From: Atherix ibis
Taxonomy: Eukaryota; Arthropoda; Insecta; Diptera; Athericidae
Reading direction: 5' to 3'
Length of the DNA: 64,000 bases
Assembly (NCBI GenBank): GCA_958298945.1
Contig: OY282608.1
Coordinates: 81,516,806-81,580,805 of the forward strand
Positions within the stretch are counted from its first letter, which is position 1. Each line of letters begins with the position of its first letter. The notes beneath the pieces are model-generated. The model saw only the letters and a program-made list of their open reading frames with translations. It had not been told where the DNA came from and searched no databases. The position numbers and the translations under genes are program-made. Of the stretch, positions 44,901 to 58,905 are shown piece after piece.

Positions 44901-46140
44901 CGAACATACCAACAAACAAATAAAGCAACAAACGAACAAACCAACAAACCAACAAACCAAAAAACCAACAAACCAACAAACCAACAAACCAACAAGCCAA
45001 CAAACGAACAAACCAACAAACCAACAAACCAAGTAACCAACAAACCAACAAACCAAGAAACCAACAAACCGACAAACCAACAAGCCAACAAGCCAACAAG
45101 CCAACAAGCCAACAAACCAACAAACCAACAAACCAACAAACCAACAGGCCAACAAACCAAGTAACCAACAAACCAATAAACCAACAAACCAAGAAACCAA
45201 CAAACCAACAAGCCAACAAGCCAACAGACCAACAAGCCAGCAAACGAACATACCAACAAACAAATAAAGCAACAAACGAACAAACCAACAAACCAACAAA
45301 CCAAAAAACCAACAAACCAACAAACCAACAAACTAACAAGCCAACAAACGAACAAACCAACAAACCAACAAACCAACTAACCAAAAAACCAACAAACCAA
45401 CAAACCAACAAACCAACAAACCAACAAACCAACAAACCCACAAATCAACAAACCAACAAACGAACAAACCAACAAACCAACGAACCAACAAGCCAACAAG
45501 CCAACAAACCAACAAGCCAACAAACGAACAAACCAACAAACCAACAAACCAAGTAACCAACAAACCAACAAACCAACAAACCAAGAAACCAACAAACCGA
45601 CAAACCAACAAGCCAACAAGCCAACAAGCCAACAAGCCAACAAACCAACAAACCAACAAACCAACAAACCAACAGGCCAACAAACCAAGTAACCAACAAA
45701 CCAATAAACCAACAAACCAAGAAACCAACAAACCAACAAGCCAACAAGCCAACAGACCAACAAGCCAGCAAACGAACATACCAACAAACAAATAAAGCAA
45801 CAAACGAACAAACCAACAAACCAACAAACCAAAAAACCAACAAACCAACAAACCAACAAACCAACAAGCCAACAAACGAACAAACCAACAAACCAACAAA
45901 CCAACTAACCAACAAACCAACAAGCCAACAAGCCAACAGACCAACAAGCCAGCAAACGAACAAACCAACAAACAAATAAACCAACAAACGAACAAACCAA
46001 CAAACTAACAAACCAAATAACCAACAAACCAACAAACCAACCAACCAACAAACCAACAAACCAACAAACCAACAAACCAACAAACCAACAAACCAACAAA
46101 CCAACAAGCCAACAAACCAACAAACCAACAAACCACCAAA
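41930..46140. repeat. Higher-order unit D4, incomplete
   Basis: The unit begins at the fifth TAGTC landmark and shares the D order to about 44,600: AACAATACAACAAG near 42,497, AATTGCC at 43,680, AAGCCCAGAAAC near 43,770, and a GGCAAACCAACG string near 44,347. No further TAGTC form follows. Its right part is replaced by the 344/528-bp nested repeat. Confidence 0.65.
44760..45960. repeat. Nested short higher-order repeat (344- and 528-bp spacing)
   Basis: The string CAGGCCAACAAACCAAGTAA starts at 44,801, 45,145 and 45,673. Each copy is followed about 120 bp later by the rare AAATAAAGCAAC (near 44,919, 45,262 and 45,790). The intervals of 344 and 528 bp are 43 and 66 octamers, so register is kept. 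A fourth, weaker copy ends near 45,975 with AAATAAACC in place of AAATAAAGC. Confidence 0.8.
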
Positions 46141-49100
46141 CCTACAAACTAAGAAGCCCAGAAACAAACAAACCAACAAGCCAAGAAGCCAAAAAACCAA
46201 AAAACCAACAAACCATCAAGCCAACAAGCCATCAAAACCAACAACCCAACAAACGAACAAACCAACAAACCAACAAACCAACAAACCAACAAGCCAACAA
46301 GCCAACAAACCAACAAGCTAACAAACGAACGAACCAACAAACCAACGAACAAATAAACCAACAAACGAACAAACGAACAATCCAACATACCAACAAACCA
46401 ACAAACCAACAAACCAACAAACCAACAAACCAACAAACCAACAAACCAACAAACCAACAAACCAACAAACCAAAAAACCAACAAACCAACAAACCAACAA
46501 ACCAACTGGCAAACAAACGAACAAACCAACAAACCAAAAAACCAACAAACCAACAAGCCAACAAACCAACAAACCAACAAGCCAACAAACCAACAAACCA
46601 ACAAGCCAACAAACGAACAAACCAACAAATCTACAAACAAATAAACCAACAAACGAACAAACCAACAAACCAACAAACTAACAAACAAATAAACCAACAA
46701 AACAATAAACCAACAAACCAACAAACTAACAAACCAAGAAACCAAGAAACCAACAAACCAACAAACCAACAAACCAACAAACCAACAAACCAACAAACCA
46801 ACAGGCAAACAAACGAACAAACCAACGAACCAAAAAACCAACAAACCAACAAGCCAACAAACCAACAAACCAACAAGCCAACAAACCAACAAACCAACAA
46901 GCCAACAAACGAACAAACCAACAAATCTACAAACAAATAAACCAACAAACCAACAAACCAACAAACCAACAAACCAACAAACCAACAAACCAACAAACCC
47001 ACAATCCAACAAACCAACAAACCAACAAACCAACAAACCAACAAACCAACAAGCCAACAAACCAACAAACCAACAAGCCAACAAACGAACAAACCAACAA
47101 ATCTACAAACAAATAAACCAACAAACCAACAAACCAACAAACCAACAAACCAACAAACCAACAAACCAACAAACCCACAATCCAACAAACCAACAAACCA
47201 ACAAACCAACAAACCAACAAACCATCAAGCCAACAAGCCAACAAACCAAATAGCCAACACACGAACAAACCAACAAACCAACAAACCAACAAACCAAAAA
47301 ACCTACAAACGAACAAACGAACAAACCAACAAACCAACAAACCAACAAGCCAACAAACGAACAAACGAACAAACAAATAAACCAACAAACCAACAAATCA
47401 ACAAATCAACAAACCAACAAACCAACAAACCAACAAACCAACAAAACAACAAACCAACAGGCCAACAAACCAAGTAACCAACAAACCAACAAACCAACAA
47501 ACCAAAAAACCTACAAACGAACAAACGAACAAACCAACAAACCAACAAACCAACAAGCCAACAAACGAACAAACGAACAAACAAATAAACCAACAAACCA
47601 ACAAATCAACAAATCAACAAACCAACAAACCAACAAACCAACAAACCAACAAACCAACAAACCAACAAACCAACAAACCAAGAAACCAAGAAACCAAGAA
47701 ACCAAGAAACCAACAAACCAACAAACCAACAAACCAACAAACCAACAAACCAACAAGCCAACAAACGAACAAACGAACAAACAAATAAACCAACAAACGA
47801 ACAAACCAACAAACCAACAAATCAACAAACCAACAAACCAACAAACCAACAACCCAACAAACCAACAAACCAACAAACCAACAGGCAAACAAACGAACAA
47901 ACCAACAAACCAAAAAACCAACAAACCAACAAGCCAACAAACCAACAAACCAACAAGCCAACAAACCAACAAACCAACAAGCCAACAAACGAACAAACCA
48001 ACAAATCTACAAACAAATAAACCAACAAACGAACAAACCAACAAACCAACAAACTAACAAACAAATAAACCAACAAACCAATAAACCAACAAACCAACAA
48101 ACTAACAAACCAACAAGCCAACAAACCAACAAACCAACAAAAAAACAAACCAACAAAACAAAAAACCAACAAACCAACAAACCAACAAACCAACAAACCA
48201 ACAAACCAACAAACCAACAAACCAACAAACCAACAATCCAACAAACCAACAAACCAACAAACCAACAAACAAACTAACCATCAAGCCAACAAGCCAACAA
48301 ACCAAATAGCCAACACACGAACAAACCAACAAACCAACAAACCAACAAACCAAAAAACCTACAAACGAACAAACGAACAAACCAACAAACTAACAAACCA
48401 ACAAACCAACAAACCAACAAACCAAAAAACCTACAAACGAACAAACGAACAAACCAACAAACCAACAAACCAACAAACCAACGAACAAATAAACCAACAA
48501 ACGAACAAACAAACAATCCAACATACCAACAAACCAACAAACCAACAAACCAACAAACCAACAAACCAACAAACCAACAAACCAGCAAACCAACAAACCA
48601 ACAAACCAACAAACCAACAAACCAAGAAACCAAGAAACCAACAAACCAACAAACCAACAAACCAACAGGCAAACAAACGAACAAACCAACAAACCAAAAA
48701 ACCAACAAACCAACAAGCCAACAAACCAACAAACCAACAAGCCAACAAACCAACAAACCAACAAGCCAACAAACGAACAAACCAACAAATCTACAAACAA
48801 ATAAACCAACAAACGAACAAACCAACAAACCAACAAACTAACAAACAAATAAACCAACAAACCAATAAACCAACAAACCAACAAACTAACAAACCAAGAA
48901 ACCAAGAAACCAACAAACCAACAAACCAACAAACCAACAAACCAACAAACCAACAGGCAAACAAACGAACAAACCAAAAAACCAACAAACCAACAAGCCA
49001 ACAAACCAACAAACCAACAAGCCAACAAACCAACAAACCAAATAGCCAACACACGAACAAACCAACAAACCAACAAACCAACAAACCAAAAAACCTACAA

Positions 49101-51000
49101 ACGAACAAACGAACAAACCAACAAACCAACAAACCAACAAACCAACAAACCAAAAAACCTACAAACGAACAAACGGACAAACCAACAAACCAACAAACCA
49201 ACAAGCCAACAAACCAACAAACCAATAAACCAACAAACCAACAAACCAACAAACCAACAAACCAAAAAACCAACAAACCAACAAACCAACAAACTAACAA
49301 ACCAACAAACCAACAAACCAACAAGCCAACAAACCAACAAACCAACAAGCCAACAAACGAGCAAACCAACAAACCAACAAACCAAAAAACCAACAAACGA
49401 ACAAACAAACAAACCAATAAACCAACAAGCCAACAAGCCAACAAACCAACAAACCAACAAACCTACAAAACAACAAACTAACAAGCCAACAAACCAACAA
49501 GCCAACAAACGAACAAACGAACAAACAAATAAACCAACAAACGAACAAACCAACAAACCAACAAATCAACAAATCAACAAACCAACAAACCAACAAACCA
49601 ACAAACCAACAAACCAACAAACCAACAAACCAACAAACCAACAAACCAAGAAACCAAGAAACCAACAAACCAACAAACCAACAAACCAACAAACCAACAA
49701 CCCAACAAACCAACAAACCAACAAACCAACAAGCCTACAAACGAACAAACGAACAAACAAATAAACCAGCAAACGAACAAACCAACAAACCAACAAATCA
49801 ACAAACCAACAAACCAACAAACCAACAACCCAACAAACCAACAAACCAACAAACCAACAGGCAAACAAACGAACAAACCAACAAACCAAAAAACCAACAA
49901 ACCAACAAGCCAACAAACCAACAAACCAACAAGCCAACAAACCAACAAACCAACAAGCCAACAAACGAATAAACCAACAAATCTACAAACAAATAACCCA
50001 ACAAACGAACAAACCAACAAACCAACAAACTAACAAACAAATAAACCAACAAACCAATAAACCAACAAACCAACAAACTAACAAACCAACAAACCAACAA
50101 ACCAACAAACCAACAAACCAACAAAACAACAAACCAACAAACCAACAAACCAACAAACCAACAAACCAACAAACCAACAAACCAACAATCCAACAAACCA
50201 ACAAACCAACAAACCAACAAACCAACAAACCATCAAGCCAACAAGCCAACAAACCAAATAGCCAACACACGAACAAACCAACAAACCAACAAACCAAAAA
50301 ACCTACAAACGAACAAACGGACAAACCAACAAACTAACAAACCAACAAACCAACAAACCAACAAACCAAAAAAGCTACAAACGAACAAACGAACAAACCA
50401 ACAAACCAACAAACCAACAAACCAACAAGCCAACAAACCAACAAACCAACAAACCAACAAACCAACAAATCAACAAACCAACAAAACAACAAGCCAACAA
50501 GCCAACAGACCAACAAGCCAGCAAAAGAACAAACCAACAAACAAATAAACCAACAAACGAACAAACCAACAAAACCAACAAACCAAAAAACCAACATACC
50601 AACAAACCAACAAACTAACAAACCAACAAACCAACAAACCAACAAGCCAACAAACCAACAAACCAACAAGCCAACAAACGAGCAAACCAACAAACCAACA
50701 AACCAACAAACCAAAAAACCAACAAACGAACAAACCAACAAACCAACAAACCAACAAGCCAACAAACCAACAAACCAACAAACCTACAAAACAACAAACT
50801 AACAAGCCAACAAACCAACAAGCCAACAAACGAACAAACGAACAAACAAATAAACCAACAAACGAACAAACCAACAAACCAACAAATCAACAAACCAACA
50901 AACCAACAAACCAACAAACCAACAAACCAACAAACCAACAAACCAACAAACCAACAAACCAATAAACCAACAAACCAACAAACCAACAAACCAACCAACC
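46141..51000. repeat. Shuffled D-related region with TAGCC landmark
   Basis: This gene-free octamer repeat begins with an AAGCCCAGAAAC string near 46,156 and a CCATCAAAACC string near 46,226. The landmark here reads TAGCCAACACACG, at 47,251, 48,307, 49,043 and 50,259, with intervals of 1,056, 736 and 1,216 bp (all multiples of 8). The string AAATCTACAAACAAATAAAC occurs near 46,627, 46,925, 47,099, 48,005, 48,788 and 49,979. Units are thus about 0.7-1.2 kb long, far shorter than in D. Confidence 0.7.
50564..50582. repeat. One-base register shift
   Basis: The string AACAAAACCAACAAACC carries one extra A relative to the octamer rhythm. Single-base shifts of this kind are rarer than 4- or 8-bp changes; another lies near 56,698 (CCAACCAAACC). 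Confidence 0.6.
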
Positions 51001-52985
51001 AACAAACCAACAAGTCAACAAACCAACAAAATAACAAGCCAACAAGCCAACAAACCAACTAGCCAACAAACGAACAAACCAACAAGCCAACAAACCAACA
51101 AACCAACAAACCAACAAACCAACAAACCAACAAACCAACAAACCAACAAACCAACAAACCAACAAACCAAGAAACCAACAAACCAACCAACCAACAAACC
51201 AACAAACCAACAAACCAACAAACCAACAAGCCAACAAACCAACAAACTAACAAGCCAACAAACCAATAAACCAAGAAACAACAAACCAAAAAACAAACAA
51301 ACCAACAAACCAACAAACCAACAAACCAACAAACCAACAAACCAACAAACCAACAAACCAACAAACCAACAAACCAACAAACCAACAAACCAACAAGCCA
51401 ACAAGCCAACAAACGAACAAACCAAAAAACCAACAAACCAACAAGCCAACAAACCAACAAACCAACAAAACAACAATCCAACAAGCCAACAACCCAACAA
51501 ACCAACAAACCAACAAACCAACAAGCCAACAAGCCAACAAACCAACAAACCAACAGACCAACAAACCAACAAACCAACAAACCAACAAACCAACAAACCA
51601 ACAAACCAACAAACCAACAAACGAACAAACCAACAAACTACCGAACCAACAAGCCAACAAGCCAACAAACCAACAAGCCAACAAACGAACAAACCAACAA
51701 ACCAAGAAACCAAGTAACCAACAAACCAACAAACCAACAAACCAACAAACCAAGAAACCAACAAACCGACAAACCAACAAGCCAACAAGCCAACAAGCCA
51801 ACAAGCCAACAAGCCAACAAACCAACAAACCAACAAACCAACAAACCAACAAACCAACAAACCAATAAGCCAACAAACCAAGTAACCAACAAACCAATAA
51901 ACCAACAAACCAAGAAACCCACAAACCAACAAGCCAACAAGCCAACAGACCAACAAGCCAGCAAACGAACAAACCAACAAACAAATAAACCAACAAACGA
52001 ACAAACCAACAAACCAACAAACCAAAAAACCAACAAACCAACAAACCAACAAACCAACAAGCCAACAAACCAACAAACCAACAAACCAACAAACCAACAA
52101 ACCAACAAACCAACAAACCAACAAACCAACAAACCAACAAGCCAAAAAGCCAACAGACCAACAAGCCAGCAAACGAACAAACCAACAAACAAATAAACCA
52201 ACAAACGAACAAACCAACAAACCAACAAACCAAAAAACCAACAAACCAACAAACCAACAAACCAACAAACCAACAAACCAACAAACCAACAAACCAACAA
52301 ACCAACAAACCAACAAACCAACAAGCCAACAAACGAGCAAACCAACAAACCAACAAACCAATAAACCAAAAAACCCACAAACGAACAAACCAACAAACCA
52401 ACAAACCAACAAGCCAACAAACCAACAAACCAACAAACCAACAAAACAACAAACTAACAAGCCAACAAACCAACAAGCCAACAAACGAACAAACAAATAA
52501 ACCAATAAACGAACAAACCAACAAACCAACAAACCAACAAACCAACAAACCAACAAACCAACAAACCAACAAACCAACAAACCAATAAACCAACAAACCA
52601 ACAAACCAACAAACCAACAAACCAACAAGGCAACAAACCAACAAAATAATAAGCCAACAAGCCAACAAACTAACAAGCCAACAAACGAACAAACCAACAA
52701 GCCAACAAAACAACAAACCAACAAACCAACAAACCAACAAACCAACAAACCAAAAAACTAACAAACCAACCAACCAACAAACCAACAAACCAACAAACCA
52801 ACAAACAAACAAACCAATAAACCAACAAACCAACAAACCAACAAACCAACAAACCAACAAACCAACGAACCAACAAACCAACAAACCAACAAGCCAACAA
52901 GCCAACAAGCCAACAAACCAACAAACCAACAAACCAACAAACCAACAAACCAATAAACCAACAAACCAACAAACCAACAAACCAA
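51001..52985. repeat. Octamer array between D-related and E families
   Basis: This is ordinary degenerate octamer sequence with no gene. AAATAAACC-containing strings followed by GAACAAACC occur near 51,980 and 52,190, flanked upstream by CAGACCAACAAGCCAGCAAA near 51,943 and 52,153. These resemble the nested repeat at 44.8-46.0 kb. An AAAATAATAAGCC string near 52,633 echoes AAAATAACAAGCC near 51,028. I could not define a regular unit here. Confidence 0.6.
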
Positions 52986-55090
52986 CAAACCAACAAGCCA
53001 ACAAACCAACAATCCAGCAAGCCAACAAACCAATAAACAAAGAAACCAACAAACCAAAAAACCAACAAACCAACAAACCAACTAACCAACAAACCAACAA
53101 ACCAACAAACCTACAAACCAACAAACCAACAAACCAACAAACGAACAAACCAACAAACCAACAAACCAACAAGCCAACAAGCCAACAAACCAACAAGCCA
53201 ACAAACGAACAAACCAACAAACCAACAAACCAAGTAACCAACAAACCAACAAACCAAGAAACCAACAAACCGACTAACCAACAAGCCAACAAGCCAACAA
53301 GCCAACAAGCCAACAAGCCAACAAGCCAGCAAACCAACAAACCAACAAACCAACAAACCAACAAACCAACAAACCAACAAGCCAACAAACCAAGTAACCA
53401 ACAAAGCAATAAACCAACAAACCCAGAAACCAACAAACCAACAAGCCAATAAACGAAAAAACGGACAAACCAACTAACGAACAAACCAACAAACCAACAA
53501 ACCAACAAACCAACAAACCAACAAACCAACAAACCAACAAACCAACAAACCAACAGACAAACAAACGAACAAACCAACAAACCAAAAAACCAACAAGCCA
53601 ACAAGCCAACCAACCAACAAACCAACAAACCAACCAACTAACAAACCAACAAACCATTAAACCAACAAACCAAAAAACCAACAAACCAAAAAGCCAGCAA
53701 ACCAACAAACCAAAAAACGAACAAACCAATAAACCAACAAACCAACAAACCAACAAACCAACAAGCCAACAAGCCAATAAACACAACAAGCCAACGAACG
53801 AGCAAACAAACAAACCAACAAACCAACAAACAAATAAATTAACAAGCGAACAAACCAACGAACCAACAAACCAACAAACCAACAAACCAACAAACCAACA
53901 AACCACCAAACCAACAAAATAACAAGCCAACAAACCAACAAACCAACAAGCTAACAAGCCAAAAAACCAAAAAACCAACAAAGCATCAAGCCAACAAGCC
54001 ATCAAAACCTACAAGCCAACAAGCCAACAAACGAACAAACCAAAAAACCAACAAACCAACAAGCCAAAAAACCAACAAACCAACAAAACAACAATCCAAC
54101 AAGCCAACAAACCAACAAACCAACAAACCAACAAACCAACAAGCCAACAAGCCAACAAACGAACAAACCAACAAACCAACGAACAAATAAACCAACAAAC
54201 GAACAAACGAACATACCAACATACCAACAAACCAACAAACCAACAAACCAACAAACTAACAAACCAACAAACCAACAAACCAACAAACCAACAAACCAAC
54301 AAACCAACAAACCAACAAACCAACAAACCAACAAACCAACAAACCAAAAATCAACAAACCAACAAACCAACAAACCAATAAACCAACAAACCAACAAACC
54401 AACAAACCAACAAACCAACAAACCAACAAACCAATAAACCAACAAGCCAACAAACCAACAAACCAACAAACCAAAAAACCAACAAACCAATAAACCAACA
54501 AACCAACAAACCAACAAACCAACAAACCAACAAAACAACAAGCCAACAAGCCAACAAACCAACAAACCAACAAACCAACAAACCAACAAACCAACAGACA
54601 AACAAACGTACAAACCAACAAACCAAAAAACCAACAAACCAACAAGCCAACAAACCAACAAACCAACAAACCAACAAACCAATAAGCCAACAAACCAACA
54701 AACGATCAAACCAACAAACAAACAAACCAACAATCCAACAAAACAACAAACCAACAAACCAACAAACCAACAAGCCAACAAACCAACAAACCAACAAACC
54801 AACAAACCAACAAACCAACAAACCAACAAGCCAACAAGCCAACAAGCCAACAGACCAACAAGCCAGCAAACGAAGAAACCAACAAACAAATAAACAAACA
54901 AACGAACAAACCAACAAACCAACAAACCAACAAACGAACAAACGAAGAAGCCAACAAACCAACAAACCAACAAGCCAACAAGCCAACAAACCAACAAGCC
55001 AACAAACGAACAAACCAATAAGCCAACAAACCAACAAGCCAACAAACGACCAAGCCAACAAGCCAACAAACCAACTATTTAACACACGAA
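52986..55090. repeat. Higher-order unit E, first copy
   Basis: Landmarks are AATAAACAAAGAAACC at 53,032, CCATTAAACC at 53,654, TAAATTAACAAGCG at 53,835, a CATCAAAACCTACAAGCC string near 53,999, and TATTTAACACACG at 55,076. The same order recurs about 4.06 kb later. E shares the CCATCAAAACC and AACACACG landmarks with D in altered form, so it is a distant relative. Confidence 0.75.
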
Positions 55091-57059
55091 CAAACCAACA
55101 AACCAACAAACCAACAAACCAACAAACCAACAAACCAACAAACCAATAAACTAACTAACCAACAAACCAACAAACCAACAAACCAACAAACCACAAACCA
55201 ACAAACCAACAAACCACAAGCCAACAAACCAACAAACCAACAAACCAACAAACCAACAAAGGAACAAACCAACAAACCAACAAACCAACAAACCAACAAA
55301 CCAACAAACCAACAAACCAACAAACCAACAAACCAACAAGCCAACAAACCAACAAGCCAACAAACCAACAAACGAACAAACCAACAAACCAACAAACCAA
55401 CAAACCAACAAGCCAACAAGCCAACAAACCAAAAAACCAACAAACGAAAAAACCAACAAACAAAAAAACCAACAAACCAACATACCAACAAACCAACAAG
55501 CCAACAAACCAACAAACCAACAAACTAACAAACCAACAAACCAACAAACCAACAAACCAACAAACCAACAAACCAACAAACCAACAAACCAACAAACCAA
55601 CAAACCAACAAACCAACAAACCATCAAGCCAACAAGACAATAAACCAACTAGCCAACAAACGAACAAACCAACAAACCAACAAACCAACAAACCAACAAA
55701 CCAACAAGCCAATAAACCGACAAACCAACAAGCCAACAAGCCAACAAGCCAACAAGCCAACAAACCAACAAACCAACAAAAACAACAAACCAACAAACCA
55801 ACAAACCAATAAGCCAACAAACCAAGTAACCAACAAAGCAATAAACCAATAAACCCAGAAACCAACAAACCAACAAACCAACAAGCCAAAAAGCCAACAA
55901 ACCAACAAGCCAATAAACGAACAAACGGACAAACCAACAAACCAACAAACCAACAAACCAACAAACCAACAAAGGAACAAACCAACAAACCAACAAACCG
56001 ACAAACCAACAAACCAACAAACCAACAAGCCAACAAACGAACAAACCAACAAACCATTAAACCAACAAACCAAAAAACCAACAAACCAAAAAGCCAGCAA
56101 ACCAACAAACCAACAAACGAACAAACCAATAAACCAACAAACCAAGAAACCAAAAAACCAACAAACGAACAAACCAACAAACCAACAAACCAACAAACCA
56201 ACAACCCAACAAACCAACAAGCCAACAAACGAACAAACCAACAAACCAATAAACCAAAAAACCAGCAAACCAACAAGCCAACAAACCAACAAACCAACAA
56301 ACCAACAAACCAACAAACCAACAAACCAACAAACCAACAAACCAACAAACCAACAAACCAACAAACCAACAAGCCAACAAACCAACAAACCAACAAGCCA
56401 ACAAACGAGCAAACCAACAAACCAACAAACCAACAAACCAAAAAACCAACAAACGAACAAACCAACAAACCAACAAACCAACAAGCCAACAAACCAACAA
56501 ACCAACAAACCAACAAAACAACAAACTAACAAGCCAACAAACCAACAAGCCAACAAACGAACAAACAAATAAACCAACAAACGAACAAACCAACAAACCA
56601 GCAAACCAACAAACCAACAAACCAACAAACCAACAAACCAACAAACCAACAAACCAACAAACCAACAAACCAACAAACCAACAAACCAACAAACCAACCA
56701 AACCAACAAACCAACAAACCAACAAACCAACAAACCAACAAACCAACAAACCAACAAACCAACAAACCAACAAACCAACAAACCAACAAACCAACAAACC
56801 AACAAACCAACAAACCAACAAACCAACAAACCAACAAACCAACAAACCAAAAAACCAACAAACCAACCAACCAACAAACCGACAAACCAACAAACCAACA
56901 AACAAACAAACCAACAAACCAACAAACCAACAAACCAACAAACCAACAAACCAACAAACCAACAAACCAACAAACCAACAAACCAACAAGCCAACAAGCC
57001 AACAAGCCAACAAACCAACAAACCAACAAACCAACAAACCAACAAACCAATAAACCAAC
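55091..57059. repeat. Octamer array between the two E copies
   Basis: This gene-free repeat includes long near-pure consensus runs (about 55,520-55,615 and 56,600-56,850), where few variants occur, and an extra CCATTAAACC near 56,053. An AAAACAACAAACTAAC string near 56,516 and the AAAGGAAC monomers near 55,259 and 55,973 tie it to other families. A single-base register shift lies near 56,698. Confidence 0.65.
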
Positions 57060-58905
57060 AAACCAACAAACCAACAAACCAACAAACCAGCAAGCCAACA
57101 AACCAATAAACAAAGAAACCAACAAACCAAAAAACCAACAAACCAACAAACCAACTAACGAACAAACCAACAAACCAACAAACCTACAAACCAACAAACC
57201 AACAAACCAACAAACGAACAAACCAACAAACCAACAAACCAACAAGCCAACAAGCCAACAAACCAACAAGCCAACAAACGAACAAACCAACAAACCAACA
57301 AACCAAGTAACCAACAAACCAACAAACCAAGAAACCAACAAACCGACAAACCAACAAGCCAACAAGCCAACAAGCCAACAAGCCAACAAACCAACAAACC
57401 AACAAACCAACAAACCAACAAACCAACAAACCAACAAGCCAACAAACCAAGTAACCAACAAAGCAATAAACCAACAAACCCAGAAACCAACAAACCAACA
57501 AGCCAATAAACGAACAAACGGACAAACCAACAAATGAACAAACCAACAAACCAACAAACCAACAAACCAACAAACCAACAAACCAACAAACCAACAAACC
57601 AACAGACAAACAAACGAACAAACCAACAAACCAAAAAACCAACAAACCAACAAGCCAACCAACCAACAAACCAACAAACCAACAAACGAACAAACCAACA
57701 AAACATTAAACCAACAAACCAAAAAACCAACAAACCAAAAAGCCAGCAAACCAACAAACCAACAAACGAACAAACGAACAAACCAATAAACCAACAAACC
57801 AACAAACCAACAAACCAACAAGCCAACAAGCCAATAAACCAACAAGCCAACGAACGAGCAAACAAACAAACCAACAAACCAACAAATAAATAAATTAACA
57901 AGCGAACAAGCCAACGAACCAACAAACCAACAAACCAACAAACAAACAAACCAACAAACCACCAAACCAACAAACTAACAAGCCAACAAACCAACAAACC
58001 AACAAGCTAACAAGCCAAAAAACCAAAAAACCAACAAAGCATCAAGCCAACAAGCCATCAAAACCTAAACGCCAACAAGCCAACAAACGAACAAACCAAA
58101 AAACCAACAAACCAACAAGCCAACAAACCAACAAACCAACAAAACAACAATCCAACAAGCCAACAAACCAACAAACCAACAAACCAACAAGCCAACAAGC
58201 CAACAAACGAACAAACCACCAAACCAACGAACAAATAAACCAACAAACGAACAAACGAACAAACCAACATACCAACAAACCAACAAACCAACAAACCAAC
58301 AAACCAACAAACCAACAAACCAACAAACCAACAAACCAACAAACCAACAAACCAACAAACCAACAAACCAACAAACCAACAAACCAACAAACCAACAAAC
58401 CAACAAACCAACAAACCAAGAAACCAAGAAACCAAGAAACCAATAAACCAACAAACCAACAAACCAACAAACCAACAAACCAACAAACCAACAAACCAAT
58501 AAACCAACAAGCCAACAAAACAACAAGCCAACAAGCCAACAAACCAACAAACCAACAAACCAACAAACCAACAAACCAACAGACAAACAAACGAACAAAC
58601 CAACAAACCAAAAAACCAACAAACCAACAAGCCAACAAACCAACAAACCAACAAACCAACAAACCAATAAGCCAACAAACCAACAAACGATCAAACCAAC
58701 AAACAAACAAACCAACAAACCAACAAAACAACAAACCAACAAACCAACAAACCAACAAGCCAACAAACCAACAAACCAACAAACCAACAAACCAACAAAC
58801 CAACAAACCAACAAACCAACAAGCCAACAAGCCAACAAGCCAACAGACCAACAAGCCAGCAAACGACCAAGCCAACAAGCCAACAAACCAACTATTTAAC
58901 ACACG
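57060..58905. repeat. Higher-order unit E, second copy (shortened)
   Basis: The landmarks of the first E copy recur: AATAAACAAAGAAACC at 57,105 (offset 4,073), TAAATTAACAAGCG at 57,891 (4,056), a CATCAAAACCTAAACGCC string near 58,056, and TATTTAACACACG at 58,893 (3,817). The falling offset shows a net loss of about 240 bp, mostly between about 58.4 and 58.85 kb, where the first copy has extra AAACAAAT and GAAGAAACC monomers. Confidence 0.75.
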
